In this document: positions 1-7,804 of the stretch, one piece after another
How positions within the stretch are numbered: position 1 is the first letter of the stretch
How the letters are laid out: every line of letters begins with the position of its first letter
NCBI GenBank assembly: GCA_025450495.1
Contig: JANWHI010000072.1
Coordinates: 1-32,001 of the forward strand
Length of the DNA stretch: 32,001 bases
Reading direction: 5' to 3'
Source of the DNA: Candidatus Dormiibacter sp.
GTDB taxonomy: Bacteria > Chloroflexota > Dormibacteria > UBA8260
Made by a program: the position numbers and the translations under genes
The notes under the pieces: generated by a model
Told to the model about the DNA's origin: nothing
Database searches by the model: none
Seen by the model: the letters and a program-made list of their open reading frames with translations, nothing else

Positions 1-64
1 CCACCCAGTCGACGACGCCGTTCGGATTCGCACCGGTGAGCGCGGCGACGCCATCGTGCGTCAT
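1..64 (-). CDS. Possible 5' end of an unidentified minus-strand gene (cut by window edge)
   Basis: On the minus strand an ATG at 64 opens a frame that stays open to the window edge (21 codons, starting MTHDGVAALTGANPNGVVDW). Most of its third codon positions are G or C, as in genes of this genome. A competing reading is the tail of a plus-strand gene ending with TGA at 89-91 (last residues IVRHLQPEHWGH), which has lower third-position GC. I do not recognise either product. GGAG abuts the minus-strand ATG, too close to be a normal ribosome binding site. The rest of the stretch to the ferredoxin start at 190 shows only the promoter-like element listed separately. Confidence 0.3.
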   Translation of the reverse strand, partial: MTHDGVAALTGANPNGVVDWV

Positions 65-174
65 CTCCAACCAGAGCACTGGGGACACTGAGGCCGAGGG
101 GGAAACAGGTTCCCTCCTCGCACACCCCCATCCATGCCCCCCCGCTCTTAGGTCAGGCTAAGCACCCCTCGCGG

Positions 175-180
175 TAGACT
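175..180 (+). promoter_or_regulatory. -10 element of the ferredoxin gene (leaderless type)
   Basis: TAGACT lies 9 nt before the ferredoxin ATG at 190. No purine-rich ribosome binding site lies between, and no good -35 hexamer stands 16-18 nt upstream. The predicted transcription start falls at or next to the start codon, so the mRNA is probably leaderless. The same hexamer precedes dxs and the peroxiredoxin gene. Confidence 0.5.
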
Positions 181-189
181 CGCTCGGCC

Positions 190-477
<288 letters not shown>

Positions 478-497
478 CCTGGCCCTGCTGGAAAGGC

Positions 498-523
498 CGC
501 CTTTGTGCGCCGTACACAAGGCG
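498..523 (+). terminator. Hairpin after the ferredoxin gene, possible terminator
   Basis: CGCCTTTGTG (498-507) and CACAAGGCG (515-523) form a 9-bp stem with one bulged T and a 7-nt loop. It begins 21 nt after the ferredoxin stop. No T-run follows, so it is at best a non-canonical intrinsic terminator; a 3'-end stabilising hairpin fits equally well. Confidence 0.4.
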
Positions 524-554
524 CGACCCTCCGCTCTGAGGTGCACTGTCCATA

Positions 555-582
555 GTGACCACGCCCGTCATGGGACTAGCCT
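555..582 (+). promoter_or_regulatory. Candidate promoter of the glutamine synthetase gene
   Basis: GTGACC (555-560) and TAGCCT (577-582) are separated by 16 nt and resemble a sigma70-type -35/-10 pair (TTGACA/TATAAT). Transcription would start near 589 and give a leader of about 70 nt ending in the strong ribosome binding site before 661. No obvious nitrogen-regulator palindrome was seen. Confidence 0.4.
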
Positions 583-660
583 GAACCATGACAATCCGGC
601 CACGTCCAGCGGTCCCAGCCCTCCGCGTGACCGGCAGCCAACCACCAGGGGGAGGAGCGC

Positions 661-2154
661 ATGGCGATCGACGAGTCGGTAGCCGCCAGGTTCACAGCAG
701 AGGTGCCGTCCACGATGTCCCCGACCGCCGTCTCCGCCCCCAGCCCCAAGGACGTCATCAGCCGCGCCAAGGAATTGGGCGTGAAGATGGTCGACCTGCG
801 GTTCACCGATCTTCCGGGTACGTGGCAGCACTTCAGCGTGCCCGTCAGCCAGCTCACCGAGTCGGTGTTCAAGGACGGAATCGGCTTCGATGGCTCGAGC
901 ATTCGCGGCTTTCAGAAGATCCACGAGAGCGACATGCTGCTCTTCCCCGATCCGGCTCGGGTGTTCCTCGACCCGGTCCTCGACGTGCCCACCCTGGTGG
1001 TGGTGTGCGACATCGCCGACCCGATCACGCGCCAGCCCTACAGCCGTGACCCGCGATATGTGGCTCGCAAGGCCGAGGAGTACCTGCGCAAGTCGGGCAT
1101 CGCCGACACCTCCTACTGGGGCCCGGAGGCCGAGTTCTACATCTTCAACTCGATCCGCTATGACCAGAACACCCATGAGGGGTACTACTTCATCGATTCC
1201 GACGAGGGGGTGTGGAACACCGGCAAGAACGGCACCGCCAACCTCGGCTACCGGCCCAAGCTGAAGAGCGGGTACTTTCCGGTGCCCCCGGTGGACAAGC
1301 AGCAGGACCTGCGCAGCCGGATCGTGCTGGCGATGATCGAGTCCGGCATCGACATCGAGGTCCACCACCACGAGGTCGGCACCGCCGGCCAGGCCGAGAT
1401 CGACATGCGCTTCGACACGCTGGTGTCGATGGCAGACAAGGTGCTGCAGTACAAGTACATCGTCAAGAGCGTGTGCTATCGCGAGGGGTTCACCGCCACG
1501 TTCATGCCCAAGCCGCTGTTCGGTGACAACGGCAGCGGGATGCACACCCATCAGTCGCTGTGGAACGGCGACGAACCTCTGTTCTATGATGCCAACGGCT
1601 ACGCGCTGCTCAGTGACACGGCGCGCTGGTACATCGGCGGACTGCTCAAGCACGCTCCGGCCGTGCTCGCGTTCGCGGCGCCGACCACGAACAGCTACCG
1701 CCGCCTGGTGCCGGGCTACGAGGCGCCCATCAAGCTCGCGTACAGCGCGCGCAATCGCAGCGCCTGCGTTCGTATCCCGACGTACAGCGACAAGCCCGCG
1801 GCGCGGCGCCTCGAGTTCCGCTCGCCCGACCCGATGTGCAACCCGTACCTGGCGTTCTCGGCGATGCTGATGGCCGGCCTTGATGGAGTCCAGAACAAGA
1901 TCGAGCCGCCGATGCCGGTCGACGCCGACCTCTACGAGCTCGAAGGACGCGAGGCAGAGCGCGTGCGCGACCTGCCCGGCTCGCTCTCCGAGGTGCTCGA
2001 CGCTCTCGAGAGCGACCAGGAGTTCCTGCTCCGTGGTGGCGTGTTCACCACCGATCTCCTCGACACCTATATCGCCTACAAGCGCGAGAGCGAGGTCGAT
2101 CCGATCGCACTGCGCCCCCACCCCTACGAGTTTTTCTTGTACTACGATGCCTAG
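661..2154 (+). CDS. glnA: Glutamine synthetase, type I (GlnA)
   Basis: Forms glutamine from glutamate, ammonia and ATP; cytosolic dodecamer. The protein has 497 residues against about 470 for the family, with roughly 18 extra N-terminal residues. The start at 661 is chosen because GGGGGAGGAG ends just upstream; an ATG at 715 would give the usual length. The beta-grasp motif DGIGFDGSSI, the metal/glutamate-binding GPEAEFYIF (E156, E158), PKPLFGDNGSGMH, the VPGYEAPIKL loop and NRSACVRIP are all present. The C-terminal DLYEL tyrosine (Y425) aligns with the adenylylated tyrosine of enterobacterial GlnA, so control by a GlnE-type adenylyltransferase is possible. It is monocistronic, with its own candidate promoter. 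Confidence 0.98.
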   Translation: MAIDESVAARFTAEVPSTMSPTAVSAPSPKDVISRAKELGVKMVDLRFTDLPGTWQHFSVPVSQLTESVFKDGIGFDGSSIRGFQKIHESDMLLFPDPARVFLDPVLDVPTLVVVCDIADPITRQPYSRDPRYVARKAEEYLRKSGIADTSYWGPEAEFYIFNSIRYDQNTHEGYYFIDSDEGVWNTGKNGTANLGYRPKLKSGYFPVPPVDKQQDLRSRIVLAMIESGIDIEVHHHEVGTAGQAEIDMRFDTLVSMADKVLQYKYIVKSVCYREGFTATFMPKPLFGDNGSGMHTHQSLWNGDEPLFYDANGYALLSDTARWYIGGLLKHAPAVLAFAAPTTNSYRRLVPGYEAPIKLAYSARNRSACVRIPTYSDKPAARRLEFRSPDPMCNPYLAFSAMLMAGLDGVQNKIEPPMPVDADLYELEGREAERVRDLPGSLSEVLDALESDQEFLLRGGVFTTDLLDTYIAYKRESEVDPIALRPHPYEFFLYYDA

Positions 2155-2223
2155 CGGGGTGAGAACGCGAGCCGTGGCTTTCGTTGTTTCGTAGCGACGG
2201 CGCAATCGCTGCGTCCGCGGAGT

Positions 2224-2253
2224 TTGCATTTGCCGCGCGGGCACGCCTAGGGT
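2224..2253 (+). promoter_or_regulatory. Promoter of the small ORF at 2299
   Basis: TTGCAT (2224-2229) and TAGGGT (2248-2253) with an 18-nt spacer form one of the more complete -35/-10 pairs in the window. It points at the small ORF starting at 2299. Confidence 0.5.
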
Positions 2254-2298
2254 GGGCCGGTACCAGATCAACCCCGACACAACGGAGGGCCCAGTCCT

Positions 2299-2520
2299 AT
2301 GGCAGTTCCCATCGATCTTCTCGACGCGCCCGCCGTGATGTCGTACGGTGGCCTCGTGGACGCCTCCACCGCGGAGGGACAGGTCGACGAGGAGGCTGAC
2401 TGGTGCGGCGCCGTCGCGGCACTGCTGACGGCCAGTGTCGCTCAGCGTCGTGCTCACGCCCGCATCCGCCGCCCGTACGCGCATCCACTCTCCGAGCGGC
2501 GCCGTAACCAGACCCCCTAG
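2299..2520 (+). CDS. Small protein of unknown function (73 aa)
   Basis: I do not recognise this protein. It is supported as a real gene by a well-placed ribosome binding site (GGAGGG, 2284-2289, 9 nt before the ATG) and a plausible promoter upstream. The N-terminal half is acidic and alanine-rich (residues 1-45, including ADWCGAVAALLTAS); the C-terminal third is strongly basic (AQRRAHARIRRPY). There is no clear membrane segment or zinc motif. Its stop codon shares the palindrome CTAG (2517-2520) with the stop of the convergent DksA-like gene, so the two overlap by 4 bp. A short regulatory or nucleic-acid-binding protein is conceivable from the charge pattern, but this is a guess. Confidence 0.5.
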   Translation: MAVPIDLLDAPAVMSYGGLVDASTAEGQVDEEADWCGAVAALLTASVAQRRAHARIRRPYAHPLSERRRNQTP

Positions 2521-2885
2521 GGCAGCCGCGGCCGCGCGCTGCGGCACCGCACGCACAGCGCCGCCCACGGGATCACAGCCAGGCGTTCTTCGGGAATCTG
2601 CCGCCCGCAGGTGGTGCACCGGCCGTAGTCGCCGGACTCCAGCAGCTCCAGCGCCTGGTCGATCTCCTTGACGGTTTCGAACAGGGTGCTCGCCTGGTAC
2701 GCCCCGGTCATGCGCTCGACCGCGTACGTGGTGCCGTCGCCGATCCGCTTGCCGAAGTTCAGGTTCGACGTCTCGGCGGGATCAGTGGCGCCGAACTCAT
2801 CGATCCTGCGCAGCAGCTCGGCTCGCTTCGCCTCGAGGACGGTGCGCACTGCCTCCGCTCGGCTGCTTCCCTGGCCCGGCTCCAT
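2517..2885 (-). CDS. DksA/TraR-family zinc-finger protein
   Basis: A 122-residue protein with an N-terminal helical part (about residues 8-80) and a C-terminal C4 zinc finger, CTTCG...CVRC (C90, C93, C111, C114). DksA/TraR proteins bind in the secondary channel of RNA polymerase and alter initiation at selected promoters. The motif NFGKRIGDGTT before the finger is typical of short actinobacterial-type members, which lack the long DksA coiled coil. The frame is open further upstream to 2966, but that would run into the divergent gene at 2930. The ATG at 2885 gives the family-like start and has a TACCGT -10 box 7 nt upstream. Whether it acts on polymerase or has another role in this lineage is unknown. 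Confidence 0.85.
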   Translation of the reverse strand: MEPGQGSSRAEAVRTVLEAKRAELLRRIDEFGATDPAETSNLNFGKRIGDGTTYAVERMTGAYQASTLFETVKEIDQALELLESGDYGRCTTCGRQIPEERLAVIPWAALCVRCRSARPRLP

Positions 2886-2892
2886 GCCCACA

Positions 2893-2898
2893 ACGGTA
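2893..2898 (-). promoter_or_regulatory. -10 element of the DksA-like gene (leaderless type)
   Basis: On the minus strand TACCGT lies 7 nt before the ATG at 2885, with no ribosome binding site between. It fits the TANNNT-then-start pattern seen elsewhere in the window. It sits in the short divergent region shared with the glycosylase gene starting at 2930. Confidence 0.35.
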
Positions 2899-2929
2899 GC
2901 GCCGCCGGCTTCTGCGAGAGTAGCCGACC

Positions 2930-4075
2930 GTGACCGTCGAGTTGAGCAACGCGGACGCACGCGCACTGGCGATCGCGGCGCAGCGGCTCACCGGACGGCG
3001 TCACCGCGATCCTCTGCGGCTCCTCGAGCAGCTCAGCGCGATCCAGATCGACACCATCTCGGTGATCGCCCGGTCGCATGAGCTTGTGGCTTTCTCACGA
3101 CTCGGCTCAGTCAGCCGCGCCGACATCGCCCGGGCCTGGTGGGGCAGCGCCGGGACGTTTGAATATTGGGCTCACGCCGCGTGCGTCGTCCCTCTCGAGC
3201 TGTGGCCACTGTTCGCGTGGCGCCGCCGGCGCTACGCGCGCCGTTGGCCGGGACCAACCCGCGAACAGGGTGAGATCCTCGCACGGCTGCGCGACCTCGG
3301 CCCCCTGACCACCGCCGATCTCGGCGGCGCGAGGATCACGCCCGGTTGGTGGGAATGGAGTCCGCTCAAGACCGCCGTCGAGCAGGTGTTGGCTCGAGGG
3401 GAGGTGGTGTGCGTCGAGCGACGCGGCTTCCGTCGCGTCTACACCCTCACCGAACGCGCCATACCGGCTGAGTTGCTGGCCGTCGACCTCGACGACCAAG
3501 CCTGCTTCGCAGGTCTCGTGGCCCGGGCCGCGGCGCACATGGGGGTGGCCACCGACGACGATCTCGCCGATTACTTCCGCCTGCCGATGATCGTGATCCG
3601 CGCCGCGGCCGAAGCCGCCGGCCTGGTGCGCACCGTCGTGCAGGGTTGGACCAGGCCCACCTGGGCACACCGTTCAGCCTTGGACGGCAGGCCGCCGGCG
3701 ACGCGACATCGGCCGGTGCTGCTCTCGCCTTTCGACTCGCTCATCTGGCACCGGCGTCGCACTGAGCGGCTGTTCGGCTTCCGCCATCGACTCGAGGCGT
3801 ACACGCCCGCTGCCAAACGAGAGCACGGCTACTTCGTGATGCCGCTGCTCGCCGCCGGCAAGCTGCGCGGACGGGTTGATCCCAAGCGCGATGGCACAGT
3901 GTTGCGAGCCCGGCAGGTGTCGCTCGAGCCGCGCGCCCTCGCCGCCATGGCGGCGGCTCTGCGCGGCGCGGCGTCGTGGGTCGGCTGCGACGAGGTCGTG
4001 GTTGAACAGGTCACCCCACCGGAGTGCGGCGGTCCGCTGCGTCAAGCGCTCGCGGATCGGGACCGGGCCGGCTAA
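2930..4075 (+). CDS. Winged-helix DNA glycosylase, YcaQ/AlkZ (HTH_42) family
   Basis: A 381-residue protein of the winged-helix HTH_42 (formerly DUF1006) family. Characterised members AlkZ and YcaQ/AlkX are DNA glycosylases that remove bulky N-alkylpurines and unhook interstrand crosslinks. Residues 39-41 are Q-I-D in IQIDTISVIARSHELV, matching the catalytic Q-phi-D motif of the YcaQ branch rather than the Q-phi-Q of AlkZ. Other family motifs are EYWAHAACVVP (about residues 76-86) and LLSPFDSLIWHRRRTERLF near the C-terminal third. Length matches the family. The GTG at 2930 is the only sensible start, with GAGAG 10 nt upstream. The gene is divergent from the DksA-like gene and its stop overlaps the convergent PPOX gene by 4 bp. 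Activity is inferred from the motif only. Confidence 0.85.
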   Translation: MTVELSNADARALAIAAQRLTGRRHRDPLRLLEQLSAIQIDTISVIARSHELVAFSRLGSVSRADIARAWWGSAGTFEYWAHAACVVPLELWPLFAWRRRRYARRWPGPTREQGEILARLRDLGPLTTADLGGARITPGWWEWSPLKTAVEQVLARGEVVCVERRGFRRVYTLTERAIPAELLAVDLDDQACFAGLVARAAAHMGVATDDDLADYFRLPMIVIRAAAEAAGLVRTVVQGWTRPTWAHRSALDGRPPATRHRPVLLSPFDSLIWHRRRTERLFGFRHRLEAYTPAAKREHGYFVMPLLAAGKLRGRVDPKRDGTVLRARQVSLEPRALAAMAAALRGAASWVGCDEVVVEQVTPPECGGPLRQALADRDRAG

Positions 4076-4482
4076 CCCTCGACGAGGGGGCCGCTGCGCT
4101 CGATGGTGAGCCGCAGCAGCACGCGGCCCTCGCTTCGCATCGCGGAGCGATACTCGTCCCAATCGGGGTGCTCGCCGGAGACCTGGCGGTAGTAATCGAC
4201 CAGGGGCTCCATGGCCTCTGGCAGCTCGACGATCTCCACCGGCCCATCGACGCCGTGCCACTCGCCGAAGAAGCCGTTGTTCATCACGCACAGGCTGGCG
4301 CGGGGATCGCGCCGCAGGTTCAGCGTCTTCATCGCTCCAGTGCGGCTGCTGATGACCACCCGATCGTCAGCATCGACCGCAGCGACGACGGGTGATTGCT
4401 GGATGCCGCCGTCGCGGCGATGGGTCGCCAGCACCGCGCGGTGGTTGTTGCGCAGGAAGTCGATCGCCTCCTGGTGACCCAC
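4072..4482 (-). CDS. PPOX-class (F420/FMN-dependent type) oxidoreductase
   Basis: A 136-residue split-barrel flavin/F420-binding protein of the pyridoxamine-5'-phosphate-oxidase-like superfamily, close in pattern to the TIGR03618/Rv1155 group. Visible motifs are VLATHRRDGGIQQSPVVAAV (residues 17-36) and SSRTGAMKTLNLRRDPRAS (about 45-63), which form the cofactor phosphate-binding and dimer regions. The start is a GTG at 4482, only 2 nt after the dxs stop, so it is almost certainly translated from the dxs mRNA. The substrate is unknown; F420 rather than FMN as cofactor is an inference from the subgroup. Its stop overlaps the convergent glycosylase gene by 4 bp. Confidence 0.85.
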   Translation of the reverse strand: MGHQEAIDFLRNNHRAVLATHRRDGGIQQSPVVAAVDADDRVVISSRTGAMKTLNLRRDPRASLCVMNNGFFGEWHGVDGPVEIVELPEAMEPLVDYYRQVSGEHPDWDEYRSAMRSEGRVLLRLTIERSGPLVEG

Positions 4483-4484
4483 CG

Positions 4485-6365
4485 CTACCCGGCCAGCACG
4501 CTGGGCCGGCGCTCCCTGAGCAGCTCCCGCACCGCGCCGGTGACGCCGTCGACATCAAGCGAAAACTGGTGCAGCAGAAGGGGTTGCGCCCCGTGTTCGA
4601 TGAAGCTGTCAGGCAGCCCGAGGCGCCGGACCGGCACCGCCACACCCATGTCCGCCAGCGCCTCGAGCACCGCATCGCCGAAGCCGCCGATGACGGTGCC
4701 ATCCTCGATGGTCAGCACCGCCGGGTGGCGCGCTGCCAGCCCGGCCATCGCCGGGTCGAGAGGCTTGACGAATCGAGCGTCCACCACGGTGCAGGCGATG
4801 CCCTCAGCGCTGAGCACCTCGGCGGCCGCGCTGGCCACAGCGACCATCTTGCCAACCGCGAGCAGGGCGATGTCATCGCCGGTGCGGACGACGTTCATGG
4901 TGGCGATGGGTAGCGGCCGCATCGCCACAGATCCTGCATGCGGCGCCGCGCCACGCGGGTAGCGCAGCGCAAACGGGCCGTTGTGGGAAAGCGCAGTCGC
5001 CAGCAGGAGGCGCAGCTCGTCTGGAGAGCTCGGCGCCGTGACCGTCATCCCCGGGATCATCCGCAGGTAGGCGAGGTCGAGCATGCCGTGGTGCGAGGCG
5101 CCGTCGTCGCCGGTGATGCCGGCACGATCGAGCACGAAGGTCACCGGCAGCTTGTGCAGGGCCACGTCACACGTGACCTGATCGAAGGCACGCTGCAGGA
5201 AGGTGGAGTAGATGCAGACGACCGGCCGAAGCCCTTGCATGGCCAGCCCGGCCGCGAAGGTGACCGCATGCTGCTCGGCGATCCCGACGTCGAAGAACCG
5301 CTCCGGGAAGCGCGCCGCGAATGGCAGGAGCCCTGTCGACGACGCCATCGCAGCGGTGATGGCCACGATGCGGTCATCGTCCTCAGCGGCTTCGAGAAGC
5401 GCCTCGCCGAACACGTCGGTCCACGCCGGCGGCTTGCTCGAGAAGCTCCCGCTGCCGGGATCGAAGCTCGACACCCCGTGGAACTTGTCGATGGAATCGT
5501 CCACGGCCGGCGCATAGCCGTGGCCCTTGTCGGTGACCACGTGGATCACAACCGGGCCGCGGAAGGCGGCAGCGTCACGCAGCGCCTTCTCGAGCGCGCG
5601 CACGTCATGGCCGTCGATAGGCCCGCCGTATTTCAAACCCAGCGTTTCGAAGATGGAGATGGGACTCACCAGCTGCTTGAGGGAATCCTTCATGCGCTTG
5701 GCAGCGCCGTACGCCGACTGCCCAACGACGGGGAGCTGGCGCAGCGTCTGTCCGGCCGCCTCCTTGGCGCGCTCGTACTTCGGTGACAGGCGGAGCTGGC
5801 CGAGGTTCTCGGCGATGCCACCCACCGTCGGTGCGTAGGAGCGACCGTTGTCGTTGAGGACGATGATCATCTCGGGCTGGCGCTGGCCGATGTTGTTGAG
5901 CGCTTCGTACGCCATCCCGCCGGTGAGCGCCCCGTCGCCGATGACGCAGATCACCTTGCCGCTGGCGCCGCGCAACTCCCGTGCCGTGGCCAGGGCGAGC
6001 GCGTAGCTGAGGCCCGTGGAGGCGTGCGAGTTTTCGACGATGTCGTGCTCCGACTCGCTGCGCGACGGGTAGCCGCTCAGGCCGCCGTGCTGGCGCAGCG
6101 TGCCGAACAGATCGGCCCGGCCGGTGAGCATCTTGTGGACATACGCCTGGTGCCCGGTATCGAAGACGATGCTGTCGCGCGGTGAGTCGAACACCCGGTG
6201 CATCGCCACGGTCAGCTCGACGACGCCGAGGTTGGGACCGAGGTGTCCGCCGGTTCGAGCGACCGCGCTGATCAGACGCTCTCGGATCTCGACGCAGAGT
6301 CGATCGAGATCAGCGCTGCCCAGGGCCCGCAGGTCCTCCGGGCCGGAGATCTCCTCGAGGAGCAT
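4485..6365 (-). CDS. dxs: 1-Deoxy-D-xylulose-5-phosphate synthase (DXS)
   Basis: Condenses pyruvate and glyceraldehyde 3-phosphate, the first step of the MEP isoprenoid pathway; it needs thiamine diphosphate and magnesium. At 626 residues it has family length. Landmarks are GGHLGPNLGVVE (H41), TGHQAYVHK (H72), the TPP motif GDGALTGG starting at 143 with N157, PIDGHD, the transketolase pyrimidine domain with DVGIAEQHAVTFAAGLA (catalytic glutamate), and DRAGITGDDGASHHG. NDNGRSYAPTVGG resembles actinobacterial DXS. The ATG at 6365 has a TAGACT box 6 nt upstream and no ribosome binding site, which suggests a leaderless mRNA. It is followed after 2 nt by the PPOX gene. Confidence 0.98.
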   Translation of the reverse strand: MLLEEISGPEDLRALGSADLDRLCVEIRERLISAVARTGGHLGPNLGVVELTVAMHRVFDSPRDSIVFDTGHQAYVHKMLTGRADLFGTLRQHGGLSGYPSRSESEHDIVENSHASTGLSYALALATARELRGASGKVICVIGDGALTGGMAYEALNNIGQRQPEMIIVLNDNGRSYAPTVGGIAENLGQLRLSPKYERAKEAAGQTLRQLPVVGQSAYGAAKRMKDSLKQLVSPISIFETLGLKYGGPIDGHDVRALEKALRDAAAFRGPVVIHVVTDKGHGYAPAVDDSIDKFHGVSSFDPGSGSFSSKPPAWTDVFGEALLEAAEDDDRIVAITAAMASSTGLLPFAARFPERFFDVGIAEQHAVTFAAGLAMQGLRPVVCIYSTFLQRAFDQVTCDVALHKLPVTFVLDRAGITGDDGASHHGMLDLAYLRMIPGMTVTAPSSPDELRLLLATALSHNGPFALRYPRGAAPHAGSVAMRPLPIATMNVVRTGDDIALLAVGKMVAVASAAAEVLSAEGIACTVVDARFVKPLDPAMAGLAARHPAVLTIEDGTVIGGFGDAVLEALADMGVAVPVRRLGLPDSFIEHGAQPLLLHQFSLDVDGVTGAVRELLRERRPSVLAG

Positions 6366-6371
6366 CGACCC

Positions 6372-6377
6372 AGTCTA
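6372..6377 (-). promoter_or_regulatory. -10 element of dxs (leaderless type)
   Basis: Minus-strand TAGACT ends 6 nt before the dxs ATG at 6365, placing the expected transcription start on the A of the ATG. No clear -35 hexamer is seen at the usual distance. Confidence 0.5.
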
Positions 6378-6396
6378 ACAACGGTCGACGTGTAAC

Positions 6397-6417
6397 CCTC
6401 CTCCGAACGGAGCGAGG
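6397..6417 (+). promoter_or_regulatory. Hairpin that would bury the ribosome binding site of the SirB1-like gene
   Basis: CCTCCTCC (6397-6404) pairs with GGAG-C-GAGG (6409-6417) around a GAAC loop: an 8-bp stem with one bulged C. The GAGG at 6414-6417 is the only ribosome binding site for the GTG start at 6424. If the mRNA begins upstream, the site would be occluded. This could also be chance in GC-rich DNA. Confidence 0.3.
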
Positions 6418-6423
6418 CGGGGT

Positions 6424-7251
6424 GTGTCACGGCGCATCATTGGCGCCCTCATGGAACCGGATCCGCGCCGCGCCCTCCTCGCCTGCGCCGGCAATCCCCG
6501 CGGCGACATCGCCGAGGGAGCGCTCTGGCTGGCGGCTGAGGATTGCTCGGATGTTGACGTGCCCGGAGCGCTGCGCATGGTCGACGGGCTTGCCGCGGAG
6601 ATCAGGACCCAACTCAATGGCAGCCGCGGTGCCGACGCTGTGGCGATCATCCGCGCACTGCTCCGCGAACGTGTGGGCCTGCGACGCAGCGGTGGCGGCG
6701 ATCCGCGCGCTCATTACCTGCACACCGTCCTTCGGCGCGGCGCCGGGATTCCGATCAGTTGCGCCGCAGTGTGGATCGCGGTGGGCCGTCGCGCCGGGCT
6801 CGACGTCGAGGGCATCGGCCTGCCCGGGCACTTCGGTGTTCGAGTCGACGGAGTCCTTGCCGAACCCTCCGACGGCGACGTTCTCGACGATCGGGCCGCC
6901 CGCCGCCTGGTCGGCGAGGCAACCGGCAGCGAACCGGCCGAGCTGCAGCCGTCGTGGCTGCGGCCCGCCAGCTCCCGGGTGATCCTGGTGCGCATGTCCC
7001 GCAATCTGCGGGGCTGTTACTCGTCCATGGAGCGGTGGGACATGGCGCTGCGGGCCGCCGATCGGTGCGTCGCCCTGCTCCCGGACGAACCCACCGAGAG
7101 GCGTGATCGTGGCCTGCTGCTCTGGCGGGCGGGCCACAACGGCGCCGCGCTGTCCGACCTGCGGCACTACCTCGACCTGGCTCCGCCGGATGCGTCCGAC
7201 CGGCCGGCGGTCGAGGAGGTGACCGGTCGGTTGCGAGCCGCCCTCAACTAG
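6424..7251 (+). CDS. SirB1-like transglutaminase-fold protein with TPR tail
   Basis: A 275-residue protein of the SirB1 / Transglut_core2 family. The N-terminal half holds the transglutaminase-like core: HYLHTVLRRGAGIPISCAA (C113 where the catalytic cysteine of active transglutaminases would lie) and GIGLPGHFGVRVDG with the conserved PGHF histidine. Residues about 185-275 look like two TPR-type helical repeats ending in a LRHYLDLAPP motif. The family is common but its biochemical role is unsettled; many members lack the cysteine, so its presence here is notable. The GTG at 6424 is chosen because GAGG lies 6 nt upstream; an ATG at 6451 would remove nine residues and has no ribosome binding site. 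It is divergent from dxs. Confidence 0.8.
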   Translation: MSRRIIGALMEPDPRRALLACAGNPRGDIAEGALWLAAEDCSDVDVPGALRMVDGLAAEIRTQLNGSRGADAVAIIRALLRERVGLRRSGGGDPRAHYLHTVLRRGAGIPISCAAVWIAVGRRAGLDVEGIGLPGHFGVRVDGVLAEPSDGDVLDDRAARRLVGEATGSEPAELQPSWLRPASSRVILVRMSRNLRGCYSSMERWDMALRAADRCVALLPDEPTERRDRGLLLWRAGHNGAALSDLRHYLDLAPPDASDRPAVEEVTGRLRAALN

Positions 7252-7262
7252 CCTCGCCGCCC

Positions 7263-7709
7263 TCAGGACGCGCCGATCAGCAGCGCCACCAACCAGACCA
7301 GGCCGACGAGCAGCAGCACGGCGAACGGCATCACCGCGAAGACGATGAACGAGAACACCAGCCTCTCGTCGCTCACCGACTCCGGTTCGGCGCTGCGCCG
7401 TCGCGCGTCACGCAGGTACCACATGATCCCGCCGGCGATGAAGCCGAGCAGCAGGAAGAAGATTCCCGCGAACGCGCTGGCGGGACCAACCACCGCCGGT
7501 GCCAGGGTGAGACGCCAGATGACGCCGAAGCTCAAGGCCAGCAGTCCGCAGGAGATGAACCGGAGCAGAAGACCGGTCGCGGTGCGCCGTGCCGCCGCAG
7601 GCGGCGCGGCGTTGATGACCAGCTCCGCCGCCTCGGCCACGGCCAGCGGGATGGCCGGCTCGTCCTTCGGGCTGGGGCGGCGACCACGTCGTGGAGTCGG
7701 GCTGGCCAT
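7263..7709 (-). CDS. Small membrane protein of unknown function
   Basis: A 148-residue protein not recognised by family. The N-terminal 50 residues are basic then Ala/Pro-rich and presumably cytoplasmic (starting MASPTPRRGRRPSPKDEP). Three hydrophobic segments follow: around residues 50-70 (ISCGLLALSFGVIWRL), 77-97 (AGIFFLLLGFIAGGIMWYL) and 115-145 (a long segment ending LLLVGLVWLVALLIGAS). The frame is open further upstream, but the ATG at 7709 is preferred because TATACT lies 9 nt before it. The gene is convergent with the SirB1-like gene (11-nt gap) and divergent from the peroxiredoxin gene. Confidence 0.7.
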   Translation of the reverse strand: MASPTPRRGRRPSPKDEPAIPLAVAEAAELVINAAPPAAARRTATGLLLRFISCGLLALSFGVIWRLTLAPAVVGPASAFAGIFFLLLGFIAGGIMWYLRDARRRSAEPESVSDERLVFSFIVFAVMPFAVLLLVGLVWLVALLIGAS

Positions 7710-7718
7710 CGGTTGCCG

Positions 7719-7724
7719 AGTATA
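7719..7724 (-). promoter_or_regulatory. -10 element of the small membrane protein gene (leaderless type)
   Basis: Minus-strand TATACT, the closest match to TATAAT in the window, ends 9 nt before the ATG at 7709. There is no ribosome binding site and no recognisable -35 hexamer. Confidence 0.5.
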
Positions 7725-7762
7725 GGCAGCGGCGCTCACAGCCTCGCCGGCCACCTCGACAC

Positions 7763-7768
7763 TAGACT
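7763..7768 (+). promoter_or_regulatory. -10 element of the peroxiredoxin / ArsA-like operon
   Basis: TAGACT lies 36 nt before the peroxiredoxin ATG at 7805. Here the leader is long enough to hold a ribosome binding site (GAGAGGAG, 7791-7798), unlike the leaderless genes with the same hexamer. Confidence 0.4.
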
Positions 7769-7804
7769 GACCACGCGACGCGGTCGGGCAGAGAGGAGAT
7801 GGAC

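Noticed and set aside
2193..2210. Inverted repeat AGCGA-N8-TCGCT after glnA as a terminator
   Set aside because: Only five base pairs with a long loop and no T-run; such repeats are expected by chance here.
568..2619. Long minus-strand open frame (683 codons) opposite glutamine synthetase
   Set aside because: It lies antisense to an unmistakable glnA, its product has no domain, and it reflects lack of stops in GC-rich DNA.
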